Shown: piece by piece, positions 33,061 through 44,699 of the stretch
How positions within the stretch are numbered: the stretch's first letter is position 1
Layout: each line of letters opens with the position of its first letter
Assembly (NCBI GenBank): GCA_002633005.1
Contig: NMRA01000019.1
Span: 1,752,851-1,804,591 of the forward strand
DNA length: 51,741 bases
Reading direction: 5' to 3'
Source: Phoronis australis
Lineage: Eukaryota > Phoronida > Phoronidae
The notes under the pieces: model-generated
The model's database searches: none
Seen by the model: the letters and a program-made list of their open reading frames with translations, nothing else
Told to the model about the DNA's origin: nothing
Translations under genes and position numbers: made by a program

Positions 33061-33396
33061 TTAAGGTTTTAAGAGCATATTTTCCCAATGAATATCCCGG
33101 TATCTGGACACTTGATACCAGAAGTTTTAATACCAAAGAAACGCCCATGAGCATATACATGTATATATGACATGATGTTCTGAATAAACATCCATTGGCG
33201 TTTCATCTGGTGGGCTTATCCACGGCAAATTCCATGTCTGGAACCCTGTACCCTTTAAACCAACGTTAAGTCCGTGTTAGCCTGCAGACGGTCGAAAAAA
33301 GCTATAAAGATGTAAAGCAGTTGATAACAATCGCTCCACAATTGCACAAGTTAGTTAATTTATACAGGCCCTACAAGAACGAGTCTGCAGATTTAC

Positions 33397-33473
33397 CTTG
33401 TCGTTGGCACCGAAGCTTCAAGTTATCTCGTTCAGTGAGTGCACTGGTTTCAAGTCCAAAATATCCATTTGAC
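33397..33473 (-). other. possible 77-bp exon, unit 2 counterpart
   Basis: Same splice-like ends and open frame as 13881-13957, beginning SNGYFGLETSALTERDNL. Four or so substitutions from unit 1, at least two of which change an amino acid. Confidence 0.18.
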
Positions 33474-33867
33474 CTTTCAGATCATCGTTTGTTATAGTGG
33501 TAGAAAAAATTAATAAATAAATTACTGGACTTACGATTATATAGAGATGGCTACGTTACGAGGACTTCATCAGGTCACTGAGGTGTCACGTGATTCGTCA
33601 TGTGATCCGCAGCACAGTTTGCGCGGGACCCTCTTCAGTGCCCTATCCCACGTCCTTGGCAATAGACTCCTCACCCCCCGTCTGTTTAGGCTAGGATTCT
33701 CAATTCCCTCATATATAGCTTCCTTGACACCTCTCCTAAACCAATTTTCCTCTCTATCCAGAATCTTGATATCTTCTAAGAGTGGTCTGTGGCCGCCATA
33801 TCACTAAAAACTTAAGAATCATATCAGTCCCCATAACTACGCCTACGATTTTGGTTGAAACGACTTT

Positions 33868-35080
33868 TCAGGGCTTGTTTGGTTTCCCCAATGTATGCTT
33901 CCAAACACCCTGGTTCTGAAATGTCATACACCACATTTGATTTTTTTCTTTCGTGGTCTTATCTTTCACATTCAACAGATGTCTCCTTATAGTGTTAACT
34001 GGTTTGAACGAAACAGAAATATCGTGGCCCCTCATGTGAGATTTAACCTGGTCTGAGATCCGTGGCACAAAAGGTAATGTTATCCTGATGTTTCCCGCTG
34101 TTGTGAGGCTGCGTGTGCTGAGGCCTGACTCCGAAGAGGTTTGCTTTGTGGAATGACCATTCAGGATAGCCACATCTCTTTAATACTGTTCTGTTGTAGT
34201 CCAACTCAACATCGATGCCTTCCTCCGTGTTGGGGATGGTTTTCGCACGATAGTCCAACGTTCTTATCACGTCCAGTTTGTGTATCAAAGGGGAACTGGA
34301 GTCAAACGGAAGGTATGTGAGTGGGCTTCCTATAAGCCTTGGTTTTAATACGTCTGTCTATAACAGTCACTAAACAATCCAGGAATGGCAAAGAGTTGTC
34401 CCTAGATTCCACTTGAGTAAACTTGATTTTGATATCACATTGATTAATGTTTTCGAAGAACCCTATCTTTTCACAATTTTTTAGCACAACAAAAGTGTCA
34501 TCTACATACCTCAGCCAGAGTCTAGATGGAACTCCATCATAGGACGCTAACGCATTCCTTTCAAAGTTCTCCATGTATAAGTTCAACACAATGGGGAAAC
34601 AGGAGAGCCCATGACACATCCATTGGATTGGATGTAGATGTTCCCGTCAAAAGAGCAGTAAGTGTACTTACGTGTTAACTCCAGTAGCTGGCAAATGTTG
34701 TCTACCAATAGGGTTGTTCCGTCACTTAGGGAATTATCCTGCTGTAGGTGTTCCCTCACAACCGTCAAAGCGTCATGGGGGTACACACGTAAACAGTTCA
34801 CTCACATCATAGGAAGTAATGCTATCATCTTCTTCCACCACTAGATTTTCTATGTACTTAACTGAGAGTTCTTTAAATGGTGTCGAGAGAGGCCAAGCAG
34901 GAGCGAGATGATTCTCGAAATAAATTTAGCGATGTTGTAGGTGAGAGAAACAGCGCAGCTGACGATCGGCCTAAATAGACAGGGGAGCCTGAGGTTTCTA
35001 TTGCCGATGAAGTGGGATAGGGCACTGAAGAGGATCCCGCGGAAATTGGGCTGTGGATCACATGACGAAACACATGACAC
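33868..35080 (-). pseudogene. PLE-A RT and GIY-YIG endonuclease, unit 2 copy, broken
   Basis: 34801-34583 has SFDGNIYIQSNGCVMGSPVS. 34619-34302 has LYMENFERNALASYDG, WLRYVDDTFVVL and DNSLPFLDCLV. 34288-34043 has LDYRAKTIPNTEEGIDVELD and LKRCGYPEWSF. 34173-33868 reads into the endonuclease in a shifted frame (GVWKHTLGKPNKP stands where EAYIGETK is expected). The RT box YVDD is intact. The C-run frameshift at 34777-34781 is shared with unit 1, while other lesions are private. Confidence 0.86.
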
Positions 35081-35089
35081 CTCAGTGGC

Positions 35090-35115
35090 CTGATGAAGTC
35101 CTGGATAGGAGGAAG
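35090..35115 (+). ncRNA. degenerate hammerhead-ribozyme-like core in PLE-A terminal repeat
   Basis: CTGATGA, then AGTCC, a short loop and GGA, then GGAAG, where an active hammerhead would have a closed stem and GAAA. PLE terminal repeats are known to carry hammerhead motifs. Here the closing part appears to be deleted. The other terminal repeat (33550-33580, minus) keeps CTGATGAAGTCC but lacks the hairpin entirely. Confidence 0.3.
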
Positions 35116-35779
35116 TAGCGTAGCCATCTCCATATAATCACAAGTCCAGTAATTTATTGCTCATTTTTTTCTAACTTGATTACTCAACTGGATGACTGAA
35201 AACATTCACCGCGTTTGTTATAGTGCTTTCGTTGATACGAGGGTGGGTTATGATACATGTACTACCCTCAAAATTTTCCATTGAACACAATTGCAGCGTA
35301 CTTGCTGTACCAGGTAAGATATGAGAATTGTTTTGCAAACTTAGTAAGCACCATATCGGTAGAATTGCTGCATTCAATTAACCCAATTTCCTGTGATCTT
35401 TTCATTCATCCTAAAAGATTCAGATATGTGGACACTGATATTATTGGCGTCACCGTGCTACATTGACAAGATTTGCCGCTCCGGAATAGCCATGTTCCAA
35501 AATATAATAGAGACGGCGCGATAAGATACACCGAGTATCATTAACTGCAGATACAATACAGTGTGATATTTGCAGTTTTTTTCAAATATTCTTTGCGAGC
35601 ATAATGATGCCGCATTACCCCAACTGTAGAGTTGGACATTCAAACAATTCTCCATAATGTCCAACGTCTCAAAATGTTTCTGTATGAAGCAAATTGGATT
35701 TCGTTCCTGTCAAATGGGCTCATCTTGCACACCGAGATTACAAAATGGGCCAAGCAACAACGCCAGAAAAATGCCCTAG

Positions 35780-36795
35780 AATAACTAGTAAGACATTCCA
35801 ATCTGAACCAACGCATTTTGTTCTTTGTGAATGACTTTGTTGAGTTAATCGAGATAGTGCTGAACACCCCCCACTTTGTGTTTTACGGCAAATATAGACA
35901 GAAGTATGGCACGGCTATGGGAGCTATGTATCCCCTACTGTACTGAATTTGTACACGAAATATTGAAAACATTTAGTCCTTAGTTCGACCACTGTTTCCC
36001 ATAGATTTTGGAAGCGGTATGTGGACGACACGTTCACCATCCTCGAGGGGAACTGTATTTGTACCTGCATCATTTAACCACATGAAAGCTCTAGACACTT
36101 GTATTAAATTCGTTTATGAGATTGAATCATCTCACAGTTGTATTTCGTTTTTAGACTCTCTCATTGTAAGGTTTTGAAAGTATATCGTAAGTCTACACCA
36201 ATCAGTACCTTCCCTTCAACACGCACCATCCACTTTTCCAGAAGTTCGGACGTAGTTCGGACACTGAGACAAAGTTGTGAAAGTATTGTCACCAAGGAAG
36301 AGGGTAGATCTGTGGAACACGCCTTGTTTAACTTTGCACTTTCCTCATATGTACACCCGGGTTGCGCTCTCAAGACATCTTTTTGTGGACAGACAGAGAT
36401 GGAGAAGGAAAAATGTGTGGTGGCGCTACCATAGTATCAATGTACCTCGGAGACGTTATGCATGATTTTTAAGACCCACAGGGTTGAAGTAGCTTCCTGA
36501 CCTAGCCATGAACTGCAGAATTCACTGGTGTATTTCCCAAAGATATAACTTCTTTTAATCAAAAGTGTGGTGCCAAGCATCAAGTGGGTTGTGCTTCTAG
36601 TGAGTCTGAGTACGGAGATTGGGGACCGGGTCTAGTTCTCTGTCATCAGCTTTATCTGAACACGCCCAGGAAAAGGACATCCCATCAATAGGCAACGTTA
36701 TTGACAGTGAGAGCCTTTATATTATTAGAAAAATGAGTGAAGCCACACAGATTAGACAGGCATTATTTCAAATTATGACAAGATTTTAAGCCAGC
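35780..36795 (+). pseudogene. PLE-C, unit 2 copy
   Basis: Plus-strand PLE. FFVNDFVELIE…HFVFYGKYRQKYGTAMG, then FWKRYVDDTFTIL (catalytic Asp pair kept, unlike unit 1). 36138-36434 continues with RKSTPISTFPSTRTIHFSRS and SVEHALFNFALSSYVHPG. The GIY-YIG part follows as KCGAKHQVGCASSESEYGDW and DSESLYIIRKMSEA. Several stops and shifts. Confidence 0.75.
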
Positions 36796-37214
36796 GCAAA
36801 ATCAGTAACTGCAGATTTCTTTGCATTGCTCTAGGTTCAATAAACATCAATGGGAACACACGTGCAGTGTCCCTTACGTATACACTTATCACCAAAATTG
36901 GATCCTGGGACCCGATTTATCTGAGGTCATACAAGTCATATAAGTCAGTGGTGGACTCCTTTTTCCGATGGCGACAACGTGAAGACAAGTGTCCGTCTCC
37001 ATAAACCACGTTGGTGAAGAGTTCGCCTTGCCCGCCAAATTTCATTTGGTTTATCTGATGCAACGCTGTCCTGTCGTTTTCGTGTGCCTCCATGATTGAT
37101 GAGCACACACCCATTGTGTCTATTGTGAGAGAACTTTGACGTATGCACTGACGCCCTGCCCTTAAAGTCTTCAGACTGATGTTTGTTAGTAGGTTAGTAA
37201 TCTCAAAATGGATT

Positions 37215-37320
37215 GTTCTGAACCCCCTTCGATCCCCACATCCCACGACCCATGAACCCCTTGATCCACTACCCCAAGAACAACAATCCCCACTCCCTTC
37301 GACCCACGACCTGTGCCAAT
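37215..37320. repeat. CCCACGACCC-type simple repeat, unit 2
   Basis: Counterpart of 17590-17720 with the same words (CCCACGACCCATGAACCCC, TCGACCCACGACCTGTG). Confidence 0.6.
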
Positions 37321-37519
37321 AGATGTTAATTCAAAGACGGTGATTTTTATTTTTGTTGATTGCATATAAATGCCATGAGCATTAATGTAGCTAAATTGGA
37401 AAGTGTTGCTCAGTTCAAAACTTCACAAAGGTACAACAACTTCGTTTTCATGTCTATACACTTCATGAAAATTTTATCATGTTAAGATCTCGGTGAAAAT
37501 GAGGACAAGCGTTTTGTAT

Positions 37520-37527
37520 AAAGAACT
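37520..37527 (+). other. empty insertion site of the 7-kb TIR element
   Basis: AAAGAACT within GAGGACAAGCGTTTTGTAT…CCCAATTCATTTAGG. The left flank matches 17891-17909 and the right flank matches 24953 onwards in unit 1, with one copy of the octamer and no element. Confidence 0.88.
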
Positions 37528-37675
37528 CCCAATTCATTTAGGCTGATTGTTTGTGCTCACATTTTCATCAACTCCAAAGTACTTGCATGAGGGTAGAAAA
37601 CGATGTTTACCATGCATCATGTAATCAAATAAACTTCCAGTCATTCGTTCAATGATAGTATTTGAACATGCTTAC

Positions 37676-37759
37676 CTCGGAACATAAATTGCCATCTGCG
37701 TCTGGGTACTTCTTCGCGTATTTTTGAAGACCGATGCAGTACCACTCACCAGGACCAGA
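37676..37759 (-). CDS. divergent exon in the unit-2 host exon slot (28 aa)
   Basis: 84 bp between the same acceptor (atgttttacag) and donor (gtaagc) as the ankyrin exon of unit 1, phase 0, no stop. The translation begins SGPGEWYCIGLQKYAKKYPD and ends ADGNLCSE. Only the end (ADGNLCSE against ADVKSRDK, and GCAGATG at the DNA level) hints at common origin with the ankyrin exon, and it is five codons shorter. The introns on both sides are nearly identical between units. Either the exon has diverged extremely fast, or it was replaced, or it is no longer an exon. The absence of stops in 28 codons is only weak support for coding. Confidence 0.5.
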
Positions 37760-39577
37760 CTGTAAAACATAAAGGGAATATTTTTTCTCCTACGCAATCG
37801 TGCAGAAGCATCAAATTTTACGAAGTGACGTCACAAATTTCACACTCTGTAAATGTGAAAACAATGTTTGTTATTTGTCGTACAGATTGTTTTGAGACCC
37901 TTTAGAATCCCTACGTGTAGGTAAATGTTGAAGTAGAGTGAATATAAACTTAAATTCAACAGGTTTTTTGGGAATAAAAAGGTAACCAATTTTCAAAGGT
38001 ACCACAGTACTCCTTAGTATCCTGATGGACGATATGGATGTGGGATTAAGAGGGCCATAAAATGACACCTAAATATTGAGCTAGATCAACATCTCTGACA
38101 ACCACCTGAAAAGTCTATCATTTCACTCATTGTTTTAAACTGACAACAGCAGAACAGTTTTAGGGGTAGAGAACATAAGCTCGACGACTTCAACAGCAGA
38201 CAAAGCTGAGGTTGAACAACCCAAGATGTGACCGCGTGAACCCAGTTGCAAAATATTCAGCATAACCCCATGTATCATATATGAACACTACTAGATAAGT
38301 CCTGTTATGAGTTACCCCCTGAAAGACACGTACTATCTTCCGACTTGAGCTAAATCAAACCACCAGGTAACCAGTTGAAAGCAATTGCAATATATTTACG
38401 TGCCACAACTGATATGTCACAAGTCAGACTAATTAAAAGACACGAAATATATTTGAAAAATCTCATTTACCCAGATCGATACCTTCAACGTTGATTCAAG
38501 TAAGGAATTGGAATCAACCAATTACATTTCAAATTTGAGCCACGTTGGCTACGTGGGCATGAAATGGACAGTTCATGGGAGGTATACCTTTCTCAGGTAT
38601 CTTTGGTTGTTGATAAATTAGCTAAGCTGATCCTACTTCCTTTGCATGTTACCCCCATGCACTGTAAAATATAAGTGCACAATCTCAGTCAATTAAAAAA
38701 ATCTCAGTTATACTATTGATATGTCCCATGTAATTTAACATGACTACGTGTCCTCAATGTAAAATGCCACAGTCGTGTTTTACCATTTCGGGTCACATCT
38801 TACGTAAAGCAAATCCTTCACGGGCCATCCAGAGACTGGGACCAATTAACAGTTTACGTAGCGTATGCACCAGTGTCTTTCAACTCACCTTGGTCACTCC
38901 CCAGTCATGGCGGTACCCATTTTAAACAACCTAATCGACTGGATCATTGCAGTTTCAACGCTTTGCTAGTCAGACACATAATGATCAGTTGGTAGCAAAT
39001 TCTTACAAACGAAACTTTAAGGCAAATTAAAAATCGGTATTTTGAACGAGTTCTAACATAAAAGATTAAATGATTATTTCCTAATGGCTTATCATGGCAT
39101 GTCTATAAGTTTGACAAACAGAGACTCGTTGATATCCTCGAATTTAATCTGTGCACGAATTCAGAGACTAAACTCAAAGGTGGATTTAGGGCGGCAGCCC
39201 CCTCACCCCCCTGGCTGCCGCAAAAAATAAAATAGCAAGAGCGTGAGGGAGTGTTGAGTTTCTCAATTAACCATGACAATTAATATTATACGGCTGAAAC
39301 AAAATTAGCAATGTGTGTGCGTGTGGGGGAGGGGCTCACGTGTCCGTTTCAGACCGCTGGCGCAATCGTAACGGAACTATGGTTAAGTAATGGCGCTCCT
39401 GGTCGATATGTGCGTGACATCCCAGCGGAGCGGCAGTGGCGCTAGGCACCATCAATTTGCGTCTGTTGTCTGCTCCACTGTGCAATTAAGGAAATTACTT
39501 CGGTATCTGTTTGACGATGAAGCAACAAAAGCAACTGGTAAGATGTAAATTTTAATCAAAGCCTCAGTGAATTACTC
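37760..39577. other. putative intron, unit 2
   Basis: Colinear with 25200-27050 of unit 1. Nothing coding recognised. At 38880-38892 unit 2 has a few extra bases (CAACTCACC) that create a GTGAGT donor-like site on the minus strand, absent from unit 1. Confidence 0.45.
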
Positions 39578-39616
39578 AAAACTCATAATTTTCTCTTTGT
39601 CAAATATTAAAGGAAA

Positions 39617-39932
39617 ATGCCACCCACGAAACAGCCTATTTTGTATCAATTTAGATCGATTAGTTCCCCTCGATAACAGCAAGTTCAGTTGTTTTACCTG
39701 ACACCTGACGGCAGACGGAGGTATTGAAATTAACCAATGACATAATAGGTTCGAACGCAGTCTGTTCAGACATTCACAACATGCTTACTGGTGTCAACTT
39801 ATCGTTTGAATGCATCGTTTTGCACCAGTAAATCATCAAATTTCGATGTAAAGCCTTTACAAATACACCGGGTTCTTGAACAAACGTGTTGTTTTATTTT
39901 ATTTTATTCCATTGTTACGGATTTATAGGTAT
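39617..39932 (+). repeat. ~320-bp dispersed repeat X, copy 1
   Basis: From ATGCCACCCACGAAACAGCC to GTTACGGATTTATAGGTAT. Copy 2 lies inverted at 41851-42163. Neither is in unit 1. It is part of a ~500-bp unit-2-specific insertion (39578-40078). Termini (GCCACCC-containing) are not clearly inverted, so its class is unknown. Confidence 0.75.
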
Positions 39933-40623
39933 ACGAACGTGCGGTTGCCAACAAGGAGTCAAGCAATGTAGACTCCTATAAGCCAATTTAAAATGGTCAA
40001 TCGCGGGAGTTTGGGTCAATTTGGTGATCAATTCGAAACTTTCTTTCGTGAAATAAAGACATCAAAGATAGTGCGTGGTACTTTAAGACTTGCGATTTGT
40101 TTCAGTTATAAACACACAAAACGCTTGTTATCCCAGGCAGTGCCTCAGGCCCGTTGGGGCCGCCGGGACTGGATATCACGAACATAAACCTCCAGTCACG
40201 TAAAGACTATACTAGTGAGCCAAAGAAATAATGAGCACGTAATAATTTTAGTGAATAAGCAACGCAAATGCAAATGTACTTTCTTGTCGGGTGCGGGGAA
40301 ATCAAGTTGCCCTTTTACAGAACCGTCAGTGAAAAGTTGAACAGTAACAATGATGTTATACAGAATTTGTTAAATGCACGAAGCTTTTCATTGTTCACAG
40401 TCTTTATTCCGTAACGTTCGTACTTTCGGAACAAAACTCTTCTCTGAACTGAACATAGATACAGTAACTGACCTAGCGACATAATTAAAAGACACACAAT
40501 ATTTCGAAACATACATGTACTTGTTTCGTTCTTAAGTGAAGATGAAATGACGCAATAATGCTACCACAGAGTATAAACTGATGAAACACATAGTGAGACA
40601 CGGCGGGTGTGTGCAAAGAATGA

Positions 40624-42299
40624 CTAATGAATTGGGGTAACAGGAAACTCACGCAAACAAGTGTAACGTGCGGCGCGACCCTGTTTGCTGCTCATGAAAA
40701 CAGGCTTCTCAAAAGCAATTAAAAGGGACTCTAATACTTTCAAACGCAGCACATCTTGCTCCAGGTAGCGAATTGACGTGTTTTCCACAATTTCTTGACG
40801 GGTAATTTTACGTCCGTGGCATTTCAGAAAATGATCTTGAATGGCGCCATTTTGAAGATGCATGGATAACCGACGGGAAATAATGCAAACTGTTTGACCA
40901 ATGTAACATTGTTTGACGTTTGAACGAAGACAGTCATTCATAGGGCATACTAACTCATTAACAACACTACACTGTGCAACGTGGCGGATTTTCGCTTTAG
41001 AAATATTATTTTTCATGACCAAGTTGAAGGAGCTTTTATTTCGATAATAAATAATAACATCGAGGTAATCATCAGGCTTACAAACTTTAACATTATCCCT
41101 TATAATTTTCTTAATGGCGTGTTCGTCTTGGAGGTAATTATTAGACATGACATTTTTGTAAAATATCTTTTTGGTGACACCAGTCCAGTTGCTTCATAAA
41201 TTCTTGAGGACACAAATCGCTTAATATGGAAATCCACAAAAGCATTGGTATACCCATTATTCACCAGTGTTTGTCTTATGCAGTCTACGTCTTGATTGAA
41301 CAATAGCCAGTTGGATGAGACCGAATGCGCCCTCTTTAAGTTGGCCACAACGGCGACCTTATACCGCTCAAGGCATTCACTTTTGGCGTGGAGACAGAAA
41401 CATTTATCAGTAGGCTTGTGGTAAACTGAGATGTAGAAAATTCAGATGGAGAATGGTTCACAAGAACGTCCAAAAATGGAATCTTGTCACTTACAGGAAG
41501 CTCGTGGGTAAACTTCAATACAGAGTGACGCTCAAGTTCATCACGTGCTGATAACAAGTCATCAAAGGCACAATAAACAAAAATATCATCTACATAACGT
41601 ACATAGATAGGAATACCACCAATCACATTGCTAGCCCTTTTTTCCACTTCAGACATATAAAATTCCGAGAAAGTGGGACCCAGAGGAGAGCCTATGCTCA
41701 CACCGTCTTTTTGCAAAAACAATTTCCAATTTATATGGCAAAATGATACTTTGGTTGTCACGTGCAGATGGTCAACAACTCTCTCATATGAGTTGGTGAA
41801 ATATCGGGTGGCTTTTATTGGCCTATCGAACTTTGTAGGCTACGGTGTGTCCAAATACCAATAAATCCGTAAGAGCGAAATAAAACAACACGTTTTTATA
41901 AGAACTCGGTGTACTTTTAACGGTTTCACATCGAAGTTTGATGATTTATTGGTGTTAAACGATGTCTTCAAGCGATAAGCTGACACCAGTAACCCGTGTT
42001 GTGAACTGCTGAACAGACCGCGTTTGAAACCGATGACGTAATTGGATAATTTCAACACCCCCTTCTGCCGTCAGGTGTCAGGTAACGCAACCGCACGTGT
42101 CGTTATGGAGTAGAACTATTCGATCTAAATTGATACAAATTAGGTTGTTTTTTGGGTGGCATGCTCGTTTAAGCTCAATGAGGGGTGACCGACTAATGCT
42201 GGTAAACTTGGAAGGGTCACATATTAATAGACTAGGTTTATCGGAATATTCATCAGTTTGTTTAAAATAACATACTGGGCAGACTTGTCGGCGCGGCAA
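40624..42299 (-). pseudogene. PLE-B RT and GIY-YIG endonuclease, unit 2 copy
   Basis: 42299-42170 keeps the N-terminus (DEYSDKPSLLICDPSKFTSI…SPLIELK). After repeat X, 41761-41336 has KDGVSIGSPLGPTFSEFYMS, YVRYVDDIFVYC and PFLDVLVNHS, then shifts frame. 41348-41100 and 41148-40624 (174 codons) complete the connector and endonuclease: VCKPDDYLDVIIYYRNK, VNELVCPMNDCL, QCYIGQTVCIISRRL, HLQNGAIQDH and ENTSIRYLEQDVLRLKVLES. This is a well-preserved GIY-YIG domain (V..LVCP…CYIGQT) followed by the Cys/His and helix elements of PLE endonucleases. Unit 1 has lost this part, so the units decayed differently. Confidence 0.87.
41851..42163 (-). repeat. ~320-bp dispersed repeat X, copy 2 (inverted)
   Basis: The reverse complement matches 39617-39932 (for example CACCAATAAATCATCAAAC against CACCAGTAAATCATCAAAT, and AACGTGTTGTTTTATTT in both). 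It replaces about 380 bp of PLE-B that survive in unit 1 at 28716-29095. Confidence 0.78.
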
Positions 42300-42719
42300 A
42301 TAACAATACCATCACTTGAGAATGAACAAAGTATGTTTCGAAATATCGTGTGTCTTTTAATTTGATCTCGCTAGGTCAGTTACTGTATCTATGTTCAGTT
42401 GAGAGTATAGTTTTGTTCCGAAAGTACGAACGTAACGGAATAAAGACTGTGAACAATGAAAAGTGTCGTGCATTTAACAAATTCTGTATAACCGAAAACT
42501 TGCTCCCGAAGTTCAGCCAGTTCAAGTAACAATGATGTGAAAAATGTATTTGTATATCTAAATGAAGAATCTCCTAACATGTGACCATAGCATGTAAAAT
42601 CGAGCTTTGGTTTTACAACAGCATTCTGTTAGCAAACGCTGACTAAGCATACGCTCACACGGCCTCTGTGCCCGGTCAATTAGATGTACCTTTATTGCAT
42701 ATGAAGCCGGTAATGCAGT

Positions 42720-43310
42720 GGTTTATTATTATTTTTTTAATGTTTAGTACGAAATCTTCAGAATACAATGAATATACATAACCCAGAAAGCGCCAAGAGG
42801 CATTAGATCGGGGTAAAAAATACAAAGAAATCTACATGTGTATACAATTATTGTACACGTATACATGAATAAAAAACTGATGTTAAGATTACAATGATAT
42901 ATTACTACGAATGTGAATAATTCATTTTCATACAGATGTATAAAATTCTATCCACTCACCAAAGAAATTTAATGTTATCAAGAAATTCTGATACTACATG
43001 TATTTAAAATAAAACCTTATTTTCATTTAGTTAAGTTCTTGACATCCATATCGAAAGAAATAAATTACAATTGCGGAATTTCAGAATATTTTTTGTAAAC
43101 ATTGGCGTATTGTTCGAGTGTCTGGAAAAGCTGAACCCTCTCCTCCTTTCATGCCTTACAAGCAAAGAAAACACGAGGATATGTCTGGGTTTATTCGTTG
43201 CTGGCTTCTTACAACATTTGCATTCACGAATACTTCAAAGCTACAGTATTATAAATTTTATCTAATGAGACAGACTTTGTTCCAGATTTATATAAGCATT
43301 GGTTAGAGTG
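42720..43310 (-). mobile_element. LINE 3' fragment, unit 2 copy
   Basis: Counterpart of 29640-30220, with the AACCCAGA…TCGGGGT hairpin (one stem base changed) and the same C-terminal frame on the minus strand, slightly more eroded. Confidence 0.7.
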
Positions 43311-43319
43311 AGAATAATT

Positions 43320-44690
43320 CATTTTGAAACAGAACGCAGAATAAACATCATCATGGCAACTTGCAATCCCGACTTATACGAGAGTTCATGAGACGAATAC
43401 TTCGCAGGTGGACGTGAAGTTTCACAGGCTGTCAGTTCGAATCGGAACACGGTGATCAAGAAACACTAGAGAGGCGCCGTGAAATTGCACAGGCAACGGA
43501 ATGTATGGATAGTTTTTTGGTCAGCCGGCATTAGTCGGACTCGCTGTCGACGACTGCCTGCCACAGAATCAGAGTTGTGTCACCATAGACTATAGATAGG
43601 GACTACCAACTCCCGTTAAAGCGCAAGGAGAATGTTAAGGACCAAGAGACATAAGCATTAACGATAAGAGGGCGCTGCACACGCAGGATAGAAAACTTCC
43701 AGGTTTACGGAGCAGCCGTTCCCTCGTTTCAAGATTTGGTTAAGTAATGCGTCGACTTGCTTGATTTTTTGAAGTTTTAAAAACTTGTAAAATTAAAATG
43801 CGTATATTGTTCTCTGTCATGTAATTGAAAACCTTCACAAGATGATTCAGACAAGTTATGAATTATCAACGCCAGAAACGTCTTCAGCTGATTTTCCCAT
43901 TCTCCATGTTTACACTTAAGTCGCATCAGCTGTTTTTTGCTGCAAGTAGTATTAGTGTTTGTTTAAATTCAGTACCGTACGAATCCGCTCATAATCATAA
44001 GTAAAAGTATTAACCAACAAAAATGAATTCGTTACAATGTTACACAATAAATATTTGTGTAATTCACACAGCTTTGTTCCAGGGGGGAGGAAAGGCTCAC
44101 CGTCATTGACATATCATTTGCAGAACCCCAGTGTCAAAAACTTCTGTCACTAGTATCAGAGTGGCGCATCTAGAATACAATAAGGGAAGCCCAACATGTC
44201 GCGCATGAAATTGGGCAAATCGCAATTGTATGTGCACAGGCGACCCGAAAGTTGGAAGGGTAAAAAAATAATTGCAGGTGGTCTGATACACGTTGTACCA
44301 GACGTGCGCAGGCCTCGCATGTGGACCCATTGCACTGATCACCTGGAAATATTTTTATGCTTTATAAATATATGGTTAAAACCGAGCTGAGGAGCTAGAA
44401 ACCTGGCTCAAGGGTTTAGCAGTGTGACCTGGTGGGACTTGAACACATGACCTGGAGTAAAGAAAGCGGGCAGGTGATGTGGACCTGCAAATGTATTGGT
44501 GGACTAAAAAAAGCGAACGCGATTCCGGCGTTAGCGGTCCCAGTTACTCACGGTTCATGCTGTTGCTGTTGCTCTTTCCTTTTGCTTGCGGCAGCCCGGG
44601 GGGGCAGGCTCATGCCTAAATCTGCCTATGTACAGTATCATAGGCCAACAGCACATTGTAGGGAATTTTCTAAATATATTCATGATTATC
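43320..44690. other. unassigned sequence, unit 2
   Basis: Colinear with 30230-31490. It includes about 60 bp near 43370-43435 not present in unit 1, next to the short ATG frame. No gene recognised. Confidence 0.4.
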
Positions 44691-44699
44691 ATTGGTTCG

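Larger units (their letters stand above)
33525..35149 (-). mobile_element. PLE-A, unit 2 copy
   Basis: Inverted terminal repeats at 33525-33665 and about 35000-35149, as in unit 1. The right arm is longer here and contains CTGATGA (35090-35096) followed by AGTCCTGGATAGGAGGAAG, which looks like a damaged hammerhead-ribozyme core. Confidence 0.85.
40335..42540 (-). mobile_element. PLE-B, unit 2 copy, interrupted by repeat X
   Basis: Inverted terminal repeats at 40345-40540 and about 42300-42530. Part of the RT N-terminus (the YGNPKTHK region present in unit 1) is missing and its place is taken by repeat X. Confidence 0.83.

Noticed and set aside
38880-38930. Minus-strand donor (AAG|GTGAGT) present only in unit 2
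   Set aside because: The frame that would end there has a stop a few codons upstream and no acceptor or ATG in that frame.
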